From: Gammaproteobacteria bacterium
GTDB lineage: Bacteria > Pseudomonadota > Gammaproteobacteria > Steroidobacterales > Steroidobacteraceae
Direction: 5' to 3'
Assembly: GCA_016874235.1 (NCBI GenBank)
Contig: VGUJ01000001.1
Coordinates: 62,001-126,000, forward strand
DNA length: 64,000 bases
Shown: positions 45,778 through 54,720 of the stretch, piece by piece
Numbering within the stretch: the stretch's first letter is position 1
Layout: each line of letters begins with the position of its first letter
Notes under the pieces: model-generated
The model's database searches: none
Told to the model about the DNA's origin: nothing
What the model saw: the letters and a program-made list of their open reading frames with translations, nothing else
Made by a program: the position numbers and the translations under genes

Positions 45778-47250
45778 ATGAAGCCGTCGAGAGCGCTTGC
45801 CACCCTGTTCGTCGCGATGACGGTCGCGTTGGCATCGCTGCAACTCGACGCGCAGTCTTCCTCGCGCAAACAAACTGAACGAAAGTCTCAAGAGAGCTCT
45901 AGTTCTCGCAAAGCGCACGAGAAGATTCTCAAGGCGTACGGCGTTTATGAAAATCAGGCGCTGCAAGACTACGTCAGCGAAATCGGGCAGCGCGTGGCGA
46001 GACAAAGCAGCCTGGCCGACCAGGAATGGAAATTCGTCGTGCTCGACGACGACTCCATCAACGCGTTCACGACGGGTTGCTGCTATGTCTACCTCCATCG
46101 CGGTTTGTTGATCCACCTCAACTCCGAGGCGGAATTGGCCTCTGTGCTTGGGCATGAGGTCGCGCATGTCACGGCAAAGCATCCCCAAAAGCGAATGACC
46201 CGCGGTGTGCTGGCGTCGCTCGCTGCCGCCGCGGCAGCGATCTACACCGGCTCCGGTGCGGTCGCCGACCTCGCGAACTTGGGCGCGACGGCCTGGATGC
46301 GCGGATATGGTCGAGAGAACGAGCTCGAGGCCGATCGCATTGGTCTGCAGTATTCCGTTCGTGCGGGGTACCGACCCGAAGCAATGGGTGAGGTCTTCGA
46401 CATGTTCCGACGCGGAGAGCGGTTCGAAATCGACCGTGCACGCGCCGAAGGTCGTGAGCCCCGCGTCTATCACGGTATGTTTTCCTCACACCCCGCGCCT
46501 GATGCCCGAGCCGTTCAGGCAGCCAAGGCTGCGGCCAACCTCGAGGCAGGCCCTGAGGGCGGGTGGGTCGATAACCGCGAGCGATACATGAAGGCCATCG
46601 ACGGGTTGACTTATGGGTCGAGCCGCGCGCAGGGCATTGTTCGTGGAAACCGCCTGTACCACGCCGAGCTCGGCATCACGGTTGCGTTTCCGAAGGCTTG
46701 GACGGTCGAGAACCAGCGAGACGCGCTGATCGCCTATACCCCGAGCAAAGACACGTTGATGCAGATCACGTTGCGAGACTATCCACCCACGATGGGCCCG
46801 CGCGAGTTTCTGTTTTCGCAACTGCGCGGCGCGACCTTGTCGGGAGGGGAGCCGATTCAGATCAATGGAATGGAGGGGTACACGGCGCGTACCACCTCTG
46901 GCTCACCCCTCGACAACGGAGCGGGGCCGGTGCGTTGGGTGGTGCTGTATCGCGGCAAGAGCGCCTATCTATTTGCCGGCGCGAGTCGTTCGTCCCGAGG
47001 CGCTGTTCCGGAAGCCGACGGTCTGTTCTTGTCGGTCGCCGAGACGCTTCGTGCCCTGAAGCCATCTGAGTATCCGTTGGCCGAGCCCTATCGGCTGCGA
47101 ATCCGCACCTCCACAGCCGATACTCGACTGGAGGATTACGCCGACGACATGCCGGTCGAAAAGTATCCGCGGGAAGAGCTGATGCTCATCAACGGTTTGT
47201 ACCCCAACCGCAAGCTGCAGCCTGGAACCCTCTACAAGGTGGTCGAATGA
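45778..47250 (+). CDS. Periplasmic M48-family metalloprotease
   Basis: A 490-aa zinc protease with a signal peptide (ALATLFVAMTVALASLQLDAQ). The active site is LGHEVAHVTAKH (HExxH, near residue 125), with the third ligand in the downstream RENELEADRIGLQY glutamate helix. This is the BepA/LoiP/YfgC-type envelope protease pattern, which acts on outer-membrane protein quality control. The C-terminal ~200 residues (LGITVAFPKAWTVENQ, then INGLYPNRKLQPGTLYKVV) form an additional domain in place of the TPR region of BepA. ATG 45778 is chosen because the signal peptide starts there. Confidence 0.87.
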   Translation: MKPSRALATLFVAMTVALASLQLDAQSSSRKQTERKSQESSSSRKAHEKILKAYGVYENQALQDYVSEIGQRVARQSSLADQEWKFVVLDDDSINAFTTGCCYVYLHRGLLIHLNSEAELASVLGHEVAHVTAKHPQKRMTRGVLASLAAAAAAIYTGSGAVADLANLGATAWMRGYGRENELEADRIGLQYSVRAGYRPEAMGEVFDMFRRGERFEIDRARAEGREPRVYHGMFSSHPAPDARAVQAAKAAANLEAGPEGGWVDNRERYMKAIDGLTYGSSRAQGIVRGNRLYHAELGITVAFPKAWTVENQRDALIAYTPSKDTLMQITLRDYPPTMGPREFLFSQLRGATLSGGEPIQINGMEGYTARTTSGSPLDNGAGPVRWVVLYRGKSAYLFAGASRSSRGAVPEADGLFLSVAETLRALKPSEYPLAEPYRLRIRTSTADTRLEDYADDMPVEKYPREELMLINGLYPNRKLQPGTLYKVVE

Positions 47251-47366
47251 GGACGGCTGACTAAAAAAATCATCTGGAGCGCCTTGATTATGTGCACCCG
47301 CCGTGTCAATTTCGTCACGATTCGTCGCGTTTCTGCGACGAGCTTCAAGATGATGATGTTCACGCC

Positions 47367-48665
47367 ATGACTACCAAGAACTTCGAACTCAAAGATCTCT
47401 CCTCGGACAAAACGAGCACCTTGCCGGTGCGCTCCGGCAGTATCGGTCCGGACGTCGTAGACATCGGCGCACTCAATAAAGACCACGGTGTCTTTACTTT
47501 TGATCCGGGGTTCATGGCGACGGCGAGCACCGAAAGTCGCATCACCTACATCGATGGTGATCAGGGCGTATTGCTCTACCGCGGCTATCCCATCGAACAA
47601 CTGGCTGCCCAGAGTTCGTTCATCGAAGTTGCATATCTCCTCAACAACGGAGAGCTTCCCGATCAGAAGCAGCTTGCTGATTTCAGTGTGAGCATCCAGC
47701 GCCACACGATGATCAACGAGTCGTTGCTGCGCATGTACAACGGATTTCATTACGATGCGCACCCCATGGCCATGGTCAGCGCCATCGTGGCCTCGATGTC
47801 CGCGTTCTATCACGACTCGATGGACATCAATAATCCGCGTCACCGCGAAATCTTCATGCATCGCATCATCGCGAAGCTGCCGACGATCTCTGCGGCGGCT
47901 TATAAGCGATCGGTGGGACAGCCTTTCGTCTATCCGCGGAACGATCTCGACTACTGCAGCAATCTGCTGCACATGTACTACGCGGTACCCTGCGAGCCTT
48001 ATCACGTCGATCCGCTTGCTTCGCAGGCGCTCGACCTGCTGCTCATCCTGCACGCAGACCACGAACAGAACGCGAGTACCTCGACGGTACGCCTGGCAGG
48101 CTCAACGGGTGCTAACCCCTATGCCGCTATTTCTGCGGGCGTCTCGGCGCTATGGGGCCCGGCGCACGGTGGTGCGAACGAAGCCGTGCTCGAAATGCTC
48201 GAAGAAATCGGCAGCGTCGATAACATTACGAAGTTCCTGGCGCAGGTCAAAGACAAGACCAGCAACGTGCGCCTGATGGGTTTCGGTCACCGGGTTTACA
48301 AAAATTTCGACCCGCGCGCCAAGATAATCCGCGAGATGTGTCACAAAGTGCTTGCGAAAATGGGGCGCGCCGACAACCCCTTGCTCGAGCTCGCCCAGCG
48401 TCTCGAAGAAATCGCCCTCAAAGACGACTACTTCATTTCGCGTAAGCTCTATCCGAACGTCGATTTCTACTCAGGCATCATCTACAGCGCCCTCGGTATC
48501 CCGCGCTCGATGTTCACGGTCATGTTCGCGATCGCGCGAACGGCGGGGTGGGTGGCGCATTGGCAAGAGATGATTAGCGATCCGGCCTACAAGATCGGTC
48601 GGCCGCGTCAGCTCTATACAGGTCCTGTGAAGCGCGACTACCTGCCGATTGCCAAGCGCGCCTAA
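47367..48665 (+). CDS. gltA: Citrate synthase, type II
   Basis: TCA-cycle enzyme condensing acetyl-CoA and oxaloacetate. At 432 aa it has the hexameric type-II signature: a small beta N-terminal domain, then [13 protein letters not shown], the oxaloacetate and CoA sites with [19 protein letters not shown] and [15 protein letters not shown], and the catalytic [14 protein letters not shown] and [15 protein letters not shown] 47367 ([10 protein letters not shown]) is preferred to the track start 47292. It converges on the 48.7 kb gene. Confidence 0.95.
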   Translation: MTTKNFELKDLSSDKTSTLPVRSGSIGPDVVDIGALNKDHGVFTFDPGFMATASTESRITYIDGDQGVLLYRGYPIEQLAAQSSFIEVAYLLNNGELPDQKQLADFSVSIQRHTMINESLLRMYNGFHYDAHPMAMVSAIVASMSAFYHDSMDINNPRHREIFMHRIIAKLPTISAAAYKRSVGQPFVYPRNDLDYCSNLLHMYYAVPCEPYHVDPLASQALDLLLILHADHEQNASTSTVRLAGSTGANPYAAISAGVSALWGPAHGGANEAVLEMLEEIGSVDNITKFLAQVKDKTSNVRLMGFGHRVYKNFDPRAKIIREMCHKVLAKMGRADNPLLELAQRLEEIALKDDYFISRKLYPNVDFYSGIIYSALGIPRSMFTVMFAIARTAGWVAHWQEMISDPAYKIGRPRQLYTGPVKRDYLPIAKRA

Positions 48666-48668
48666 GAT

Positions 48669-49301
48669 TCAGCGAGAGATCGATTCTCCGCCATAGCCTG
48701 TGGCGACGAGGGCCGACACCTCACTCGTGTCGGCACGGCGCATCGGCTTGCCATCGACTGGACTGATCGGCGCCTGTCGGATTCCATCTATCGGAAAAAC
48801 GACGATCTCCACGGGCTGACCATCGACCTCTAGCCGTAGGGCCGGTTGCTGAACGACGCGCTCGGGATTGAGACGGGTGCGCCGCTCGCCCACCTCGAAG
48901 GGGACGCCCTGATCCATCAATCGAAACGTCACCGACTCCGTGCGATCGGCAAAGACGTGAAGTAGGACGTCGTCGTGGTCGGTTGCCGTGCCCTGCAGGA
49001 CCGACCCTACGAGACGAGGCTGAAACTCTTTGAGACGCTGCATGACATCGAGAGCAACTTCTCGTTGCGCCTGCAGCGACTCGAGATGTGCGTCACCCCC
49101 GAACAGACGTTGATATTCCTGCAGGGCTTCTTCGATTTCGGTGTTGCGTGGCAACACTGAGCCATCGACTACGCCGAATCGTTCAGCAGCTTTACGTTTG
49201 GCGAAAAGAAAATCGCGAATCCCGTGCTCGGCCATCACGCGTGCGGCTTCTTGAGCGAGCGCTCGTCTGAGATTTTCGGCGCGCGGCGGCAGCTTTTTCA
49301 T
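48669..49301 (-). CDS. Uncharacterised protein with nucleotidyltransferase-like core
   Basis: A 210-aa soluble protein with an alpha-helical N-terminal half (RAENLRRALAQEAARVMAEHGIRDFLFAKRKAAERFG). It then has PRLVGSVLQGTATDHDDVLLHVFAD (~95-120), which follows the GSxxxGxxxxxDDxxL pattern of the polymerase-beta nucleotidyltransferase fold. The C-terminal part is beta-rich (VTFRLMDQGVPFEVGERRTRL). I recognise no named family and assign no substrate. It is encoded ten bases downstream of mrcA on the same strand, so it is probably co-transcribed with it. Confidence 0.72.
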   Translation of the reverse strand: MKKLPPRAENLRRALAQEAARVMAEHGIRDFLFAKRKAAERFGVVDGSVLPRNTEIEEALQEYQRLFGGDAHLESLQAQREVALDVMQRLKEFQPRLVGSVLQGTATDHDDVLLHVFADRTESVTFRLMDQGVPFEVGERRTRLNPERVVQQPALRLEVDGQPVEIVVFPIDGIRQAPISPVDGKPMRRADTSEVSALVATGYGGESISR

Positions 49302-49310
49302 GACGAGGAA

Positions 49311-51797
49311 TCAAAAAATAGGTTCAGCTGGGGTCTCGTTCGGGCGTCGAGGATCGGCCGCAGGGTTTCCGGGGCTACTGCCGACCGGGAGTCGATCGAC
49401 CATGAAAGTTTCGAAGACGGCGTCCGGATCGTCTGCTCCCGCCAATTCTCCCGTGACGGGCGAGATCCGCACTTGCATGAGTCCGCCGGGCATGTCCCAC
49501 GGACGATCAGGCACGCCCTTCAGAGCTTCGGCCATGAAGTCGATCCAAATGGGCACCGCCGTCCGACTGCCTTCTTCGCCTTCGCCAAGAGGCCGTGACT
49601 GGTCGAATCCGACCCACACGGTCGCGACAACCGACGCGTTGTATCCGTTGAACCAGGTATCGCGCGCTTCGTTGGTGGTGCCGGTCTTGCCTGCGATGTC
49701 GCTACGACCGAGCACCAGCGCACGACGTCCCGTGCCGCGCGTGATGACTTCGCGAAGCATGTCGGTCATCAGCCAGGCATTCTGTGCACTGATCACGCGC
49801 GGTGCGATTTCGGTCGCCGGTAATGCGCAGCCTGCTGGTACGAGGGACGGCCCTTCAGTTTCTGCTGGAGAGGGCGCAATCGGCACCTCTGGGAGGGACA
49901 TTCCATCGGCGCTTGGTCTGCTGATCGGGTCAGGCGGATCGCACTCGAGCGCAACGCGCCGAGGTGCCGCCTGAAACACCACCTGGCCGGCCGGATCTTC
50001 GATGCGCTCGATGAACCAGGGCTGAATGCGATGTCCGCCGTTGGCGAAGACGGCATAGCCAGAGGCGACCTCCAGCGGCGTGGCGCTCATGGTGCCGAGC
50101 GACAGCGTGAGGTTACGGGGGAGGCTTGCGCGAGCGAAGCCGAAGCGTTCGCTGTAAGCGATGGCCGGGCCCATGCCAATCGCTTGTAGCACCCGGATCG
50201 ATACGAGATTGCGTGATTTGACGAGCGCTTCGCGTAGTCGCGTCGGCCCACCGAAATCACCACTCGAGTTTTCGGGGCGCCACGCTTCCTCCATGTTCGG
50301 ATCGTCGATGATGAACGGCGCATCGAGCACTACCGAGGCGGGTGTGAATCCGTTATCGAGCGCCGCCGAGTAGAGAAAGGGCTTGAAGCCAGAGCCAGGC
50401 TGTCGTTTGGCTTGGATGGCGCGATTGAACTTGCCTGCAGTCGGATCAAAGTAATCGAATCCCCCGACAAGCGCCGTAATTGCGCCATCAGACGGCGAGA
50501 GCGCTACGAGCGCCGAAGCGGCTTCGGGAATCTGAGCGAGCTGCGGCGTGGGAATCAGCGTGACGTGGATGACGTCGCCGCGCGCCAGAATCTCCCGCGC
50601 CATCTTTGGCGATTTGCCGAGTCGCCCGTTGATTTTCGGGCGTGCCCAAGAGAGACCTTCCCAAGGCAGCGTGACAATACCGGCATCACGCACATATACC
50701 CGCGCAGATTTTTCCTGAACATCGAGGACTACACCCGGAAGCACAGGACCGCTGGCATCTTGATCGGCAATGAGTGCCTCAAGCTCCCCTTCGTCGTTAG
50801 TGGCCGGAAGTGTGACGCGCGTTTTCGCGCCTCGCCATCCGTGTCGACGATCGTAGTCCAGTAGTCCTTTTCTGAGAGCGGCATTGGCAGCGCTCTGCAT
50901 ACGCGGATCGATGGTGGTGTAGATCTTGTAGCCTTCATTTTGCGCCGCAGCGCCAAGCCGTTGTACGAGTTCAATCCTCGCCATTTCTGCGATGTAGGGC
51001 GCTTCCACCTCGAATGTCTGAACATGCTCTCTGGCGAATACTTTTTCAGTGGCCGCACGCTCTTCGGTTTCGCGATCGATATACCCGAGTTCGCGCATGC
51101 GGCGTAGCACATAACTGCGACGCTGCGCAGCAGCCTCGGGGTTATTGATTGGGTTGTAGCGTGACGGAGCCTGCGGCACGCGCGCGAGTGTGGCCGCCTC
51201 GGCGAGCGTCAATTGATCGAGAGTCTTGCCGAAGTACAGATCGGCAGCGGCGGCGATTCCATAGCTCCGCTTTCCGAAGTGGATGACGTTAAGATACAGA
51301 CCAAAGATTTCCTCTTTGGTGAACTCGTTCTCGATACGATAAGTGAGGAACATCTCCTGTACTTTTCGTCTCCAGGTTCGGTCTTGGGTTAGAAAGAGAT
51401 TGCGGGCAGTCTGCTGCGTGATGGTGCTGGCACCCTGGAGGCGTGAACCGGGTAATAGGTTGACGGCCAGTGAACGCAGGATGCCTTGATAGTCGAATCC
51501 GGAGTGCTCGAAAAAGCGGTCGTCTTCAGCCGCGATGAAAGCTTGACGCACCATGGGCGGAATATCGTCGAAGGTCACCGGGATACGTCGTTGCTCACCG
51601 ATTTGCGCAATGACCTGTCCATCGCGCGAGTAGACCCGCAACGGTACCTGTAACTCGATCTGGCGCATCGCCTCGACGGTGGGCAGCGAGGGTTGTAAAT
51701 AGAGATAGGCGCCAGAGATGAGCGCGGCGATCGCAAGAGAGCTAATCGCGAGGCCCGCTGCGGCCAGAAACGCGATTTTCGGCAGGTAACGCTTCAC
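49311..51797 (-). CDS. mrcA: Penicillin-binding protein 1A (bifunctional)
   Basis: Class A PBP that polymerises and cross-links peptidoglycan, 828 aa. It has an N-terminal membrane anchor (~8-33). The glycosyltransferase domain is visible as AFIAAEDDRFFEHSGFDYQGI, QGASTITQQTARNLFL and RKVQEMFLTYRIENEFTKEEI. An OB-like insert follows. The transpeptidase has the serine motif QPGSGFKPF (~450), the KSRN motif and KTGTTNEARDTWFNGY (~720). It is divergent from aroK with about 100 bases between the start codons; the pilMNOPQ genes often found here are absent. Confidence 0.96.
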   Translation of the reverse strand: MKRYLPKIAFLAAAGLAISSLAIAALISGAYLYLQPSLPTVEAMRQIELQVPLRVYSRDGQVIAQIGEQRRIPVTFDDIPPMVRQAFIAAEDDRFFEHSGFDYQGILRSLAVNLLPGSRLQGASTITQQTARNLFLTQDRTWRRKVQEMFLTYRIENEFTKEEIFGLYLNVIHFGKRSYGIAAAADLYFGKTLDQLTLAEAATLARVPQAPSRYNPINNPEAAAQRRSYVLRRMRELGYIDRETEERAATEKVFAREHVQTFEVEAPYIAEMARIELVQRLGAAAQNEGYKIYTTIDPRMQSAANAALRKGLLDYDRRHGWRGAKTRVTLPATNDEGELEALIADQDASGPVLPGVVLDVQEKSARVYVRDAGIVTLPWEGLSWARPKINGRLGKSPKMAREILARGDVIHVTLIPTPQLAQIPEAASALVALSPSDGAITALVGGFDYFDPTAGKFNRAIQAKRQPGSGFKPFLYSAALDNGFTPASVVLDAPFIIDDPNMEEAWRPENSSGDFGGPTRLREALVKSRNLVSIRVLQAIGMGPAIAYSERFGFARASLPRNLTLSLGTMSATPLEVASGYAVFANGGHRIQPWFIERIEDPAGQVVFQAAPRRVALECDPPDPISRPSADGMSLPEVPIAPSPAETEGPSLVPAGCALPATEIAPRVISAQNAWLMTDMLREVITRGTGRRALVLGRSDIAGKTGTTNEARDTWFNGYNASVVATVWVGFDQSRPLGEGEEGSRTAVPIWIDFMAEALKGVPDRPWDMPGGLMQVRISPVTGELAGADDPDAVFETFMVDRLPVGSSPGNPAADPRRPNETPAEPIF

Positions 51798-51896
51798 GAT
51801 CAGTGCATGTTACCGGAATGGAGATGTCCGGTACCCCATCCCGGGATCCCCGGCCTTCGGTTAGGCTTGGATCGTCTGGGCGATGTCCTGATAAAG

Positions 51897-52418
51897 ATGA
51901 AAGACACACGAAATCTCATTCTGGTCGGACCGATGGGCTCCGGTAAGTCCGCGGTGGGTCGCCAACTCGCCCGAGCACTCCGGCGGCCGTTCATCGACTG
52001 CGACACGGAACTCGAAGCACGCACGGGCGTCGATATCCCACTGATATTCGAGAAAGAGGGCGAGGCGGGGTTCCGCGCACGAGAACGCGAGCTCATCGCC
52101 GAACTAGCGACTCGCCAGGGCATCGTCTTGTCGACAGGTGGTGGCGCGGTCCTTCTGGATGAAAACCGCCAGCGATTGCGCGAGGGTGGGATCGTCATCT
52201 ATCTCGAGACCTCTATCGAACAGCAAGTAAAACGAGTCCGTCGGGGTGAGCGTCGACCGCTCCTTTCGGGGGCGCCTGATCTGCCGGGGCGCCTGGCGGA
52301 GTTGATGGCACGGCGCGCACCGCTCTACGCCGACGTTGCGTCGGTGACTGTGCGTACTGACGGGCACCGCGTACGTGACGTCGTAGATCAAATTCTGAAA
52401 CGGTTGTCGTCAGACTGA
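51897..52418 (+). CDS. aroK: Shikimate kinase
   Basis: Phosphorylates shikimate in aromatic amino acid synthesis. The P-loop is VGPMGSGKSAVGRQLA near residue 10; FIDCDTELEARTG, FRARERELI and LSTGGGAVL hold the shikimate-binding residues, and RRPLL is the lid arginine region. ATG 51897 gives 173 aa, normal for AroK; the track start 51807 adds a tail lying in the intergenic space. It is followed by aroB. Confidence 0.95.
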   Translation: MKDTRNLILVGPMGSGKSAVGRQLARALRRPFIDCDTELEARTGVDIPLIFEKEGEAGFRARERELIAELATRQGIVLSTGGGAVLLDENRQRLREGGIVIYLETSIEQQVKRVRRGERRPLLSGAPDLPGRLAELMARRAPLYADVASVTVRTDGHRVRDVVDQILKRLSSD

Positions 52419-52450
52419 CTCGGCCTCGCCCCGCGTATACTTTGCTCGGC

Positions 52451-53539
52451 ATGACGCTGCTCCACTCTATGACGGTCCCGCTCGGTGAGCGGTCTTATCC
52501 GATCTACATCGGCGATGGACTGCTGCGTGACGTGACGTGGCTCGGCGACGTACTAAAGGCCCGTAAGGCGGCGATCGTCACGAATGATGTGGTCGCGCCG
52601 CTTTATGCCGCGACCCTCCATGATGCGCGGCAGGGTGCCGAGACATACGACATCGTTTTACCGGATGGCGAGTCGCACAAGACGCTTGCCACGGCATCGA
52701 CAATCTTCGATCGCCTAATAGACCATCGATTTGCGCGAGATGACGTCATCGTCGCTTTGGGCGGCGGTGTTATCGGCGACATGGCGGGGTTCGCTGCGGC
52801 GTGTTACCAGCGCGGCATGGCGTTTATACAGATCCCAACCACGCTTCTCGCTCAGGTCGACTCCTCTGTCGGTGGCAAGACGGGAGTCAATCATCCGCTC
52901 GGCAAAAACATGATCGGTGCTTTCCATCAACCGCGCGCGGTCGTCATTGATCTCGCGACGTTGCGTAGCCTATCGTCGCGTGAATTGCGGGCAGGACTCG
53001 CCGAGGTCGTGAAGTACGCCGTGATTTGCGACCCTAAGTTCTTTGATTGGTTGGAATCCAATGCCGAGAAGTTGCTCACGGGTGATGTCGATGCATTGGG
53101 ATACGCCATCCATCACTCCTGTAAAACCAAGGCGACCATCGTAGCTCGCGATGAACGCGAGCACGGGGAGCGTGCACTCCTAAACTTCGGCCATACCTTC
53201 GGGCACGCCATCGAGAGTGTCACGGGCTACTCGAGGTGGTTACATGGTGAGGCGGTTGCGGCCGGCATGCTGATGGCGACCTCTCTCTCTGAGCGTTGCG
53301 GTTTGATCTCCGGTCGCGATGTCGCCCGTGTTGCCCTGTTGCTTCAACGGCTGGGCCTGCGCACCGAGACTCGCGGCGAGTTGACGGTCGATGCAGCCCG
53401 CCGTGCCATGAGCATCGACAAAAAAGCAAAAGATGGTCGTATGAGACTCATCTTGTTGCGCAGTGTCGGTCAAGCATTCGTGAGCGACGACTATCCGACC
53501 GACGCGCTGATGGCTACCCTCGAGGCTCATTTGTCATGA
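52451..53539 (+). CDS. aroB: 3-dehydroquinate synthase
   Basis: NAD+- and metal-dependent cyclase that makes 3-dehydroquinate from DAHP. Conserved segments are LPDGESHKTL, ALGGGVIGDMAGFAAACYQRG, VDSSVGGKTGVNHPLGKNMIG, the zinc ligand region LNFGHTFGHAIES and WLHGEAVAAGM. ATG 52451 gives 362 aa. The stop overlaps the dgt start (ATGA), and aroK lies 32 bases upstream. Confidence 0.96.
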   Translation: MTLLHSMTVPLGERSYPIYIGDGLLRDVTWLGDVLKARKAAIVTNDVVAPLYAATLHDARQGAETYDIVLPDGESHKTLATASTIFDRLIDHRFARDDVIVALGGGVIGDMAGFAAACYQRGMAFIQIPTTLLAQVDSSVGGKTGVNHPLGKNMIGAFHQPRAVVIDLATLRSLSSRELRAGLAEVVKYAVICDPKFFDWLESNAEKLLTGDVDALGYAIHHSCKTKATIVARDEREHGERALLNFGHTFGHAIESVTGYSRWLHGEAVAAGMLMATSLSERCGLISGRDVARVALLLQRLGLRTETRGELTVDAARRAMSIDKKAKDGRMRLILLRSVGQAFVSDDYPTDALMATLEAHLS

Positions 53540-54711
53540 CGAGCGAGGGCGCTGCCGACGCGCTGCGTCTTGCGTCGTGGGCTGCGCACGACGCCGCATC
53601 GCGAGGTCGGGTCTATCCCGAGCCGTCGCCGGAGATGCGCGGCGAGTTTCAACGCGACCGTGATCGCATCGTGCACTCGAACGCCTTTCGACGCCTCGTC
53701 TACAAGACGCAGGTTTTCGTCAACCACGAAGGGGATCTCTACCGAACGCGACTGACCCACTCGATGGAAGTCGCGCAGATTGGGCGCACGATCGCTGGAG
53801 TGCTCGGATTGCACGAGACCCTCACCGAGGCCATTTGTCTCGCGCATGATCTTGGGCATACACCATTTGGACACGCCGGGCAGGATGCGCTCAACGAGTG
53901 CATGCGAGAGTACGGCGGATTTGAGCACAATCTTCAGTCGCTTCGTGTTGTCGATCTACTCGAAGAGCGTTATGCAGAGTTTCCGGGACTCAATCTCACG
54001 TATGAAACGCGCGAGGGAATCCTCAAACACTGCTCGCTTAATAATGCGCGACAACTCGGTGAGCTCGGGGAGCGCTTTCTGCGTCGCGGACAGCCGAGTC
54101 TCGAGGCTCAGCTTGCGAATCTCGCCGATGCCATCGCCTACAACAACCATGATGTCGACGATGGACTGCGAGCGGGGCTTGTCGAGATGGATGGATTACG
54201 CGAAGTCACGCTCTTCGGTCGCGAGCATGCGGCCGTCATGGCGCGATATCCCGCGCTGACGGGGCGACGCGTCATTCATGAAACCATTCGGCGCATGATC
54301 AATCGCGTGGTAAGGGACGTGGTCGAGACCAGTCGCGCGCGTATTCTCGACTCCGGCGTTCGCTCGATCGATGACGTACGTACTCAGGCTGAACCGCTCA
54401 TCACCTTGAGCGATGCGGTACGCACCGAGCATGTTGAGCTCAAGCGTTTTCTGAACGCCAATCTTTATCGGCACCATCGAGTCCTGGGCATGACCGACAA
54501 GGCGCGCAAAGTATTGCGCGAGTTATTCGAGGCGATGATGGGCGACATCGACTTGTTGCCGCGCGAACATCGTGATGCAGCTGCGCTAGCCGAACAATCA
54601 GGCGGCAAATCAGGACGCGCGCGTGTCGTGGCCGATTACGTCGCCGGCATGACCGATCGCTATGCCATCGGTGAGCACCGACGGCTCTTTACGCCCGCCG
54701 ATCCATTTTGA
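53536..54711 (+). CDS. dgt: Deoxyguanosinetriphosphate triphosphohydrolase-like protein
   Basis: HD-domain dNTP triphosphohydrolase, 391 aa. It has the N-terminal FQRDRDRIVHSNAFRRLVYKTQVF typical of the Dgt-like family. The metal site is made of HSMEVAQIGRTIA, CLAHDLGHTPFGHAGQDAL and the later NLADAIAYNNHDVDDG. It is coupled to aroB by an ATGA overlap, the same order as in several gamma- and betaproteobacteria. Convergent with the fadD-type gene. Confidence 0.94.
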   Translation: MTSEGAADALRLASWAAHDAASRGRVYPEPSPEMRGEFQRDRDRIVHSNAFRRLVYKTQVFVNHEGDLYRTRLTHSMEVAQIGRTIAGVLGLHETLTEAICLAHDLGHTPFGHAGQDALNECMREYGGFEHNLQSLRVVDLLEERYAEFPGLNLTYETREGILKHCSLNNARQLGELGERFLRRGQPSLEAQLANLADAIAYNNHDVDDGLRAGLVEMDGLREVTLFGREHAAVMARYPALTGRRVIHETIRRMINRVVRDVVETSRARILDSGVRSIDDVRTQAEPLITLSDAVRTEHVELKRFLNANLYRHHRVLGMTDKARKVLRELFEAMMGDIDLLPREHRDAAALAEQSGGKSGRARVVADYVAGMTDRYAIGEHRRLFTPADPF

Positions 54712-54720
54712 GTAACGCGA

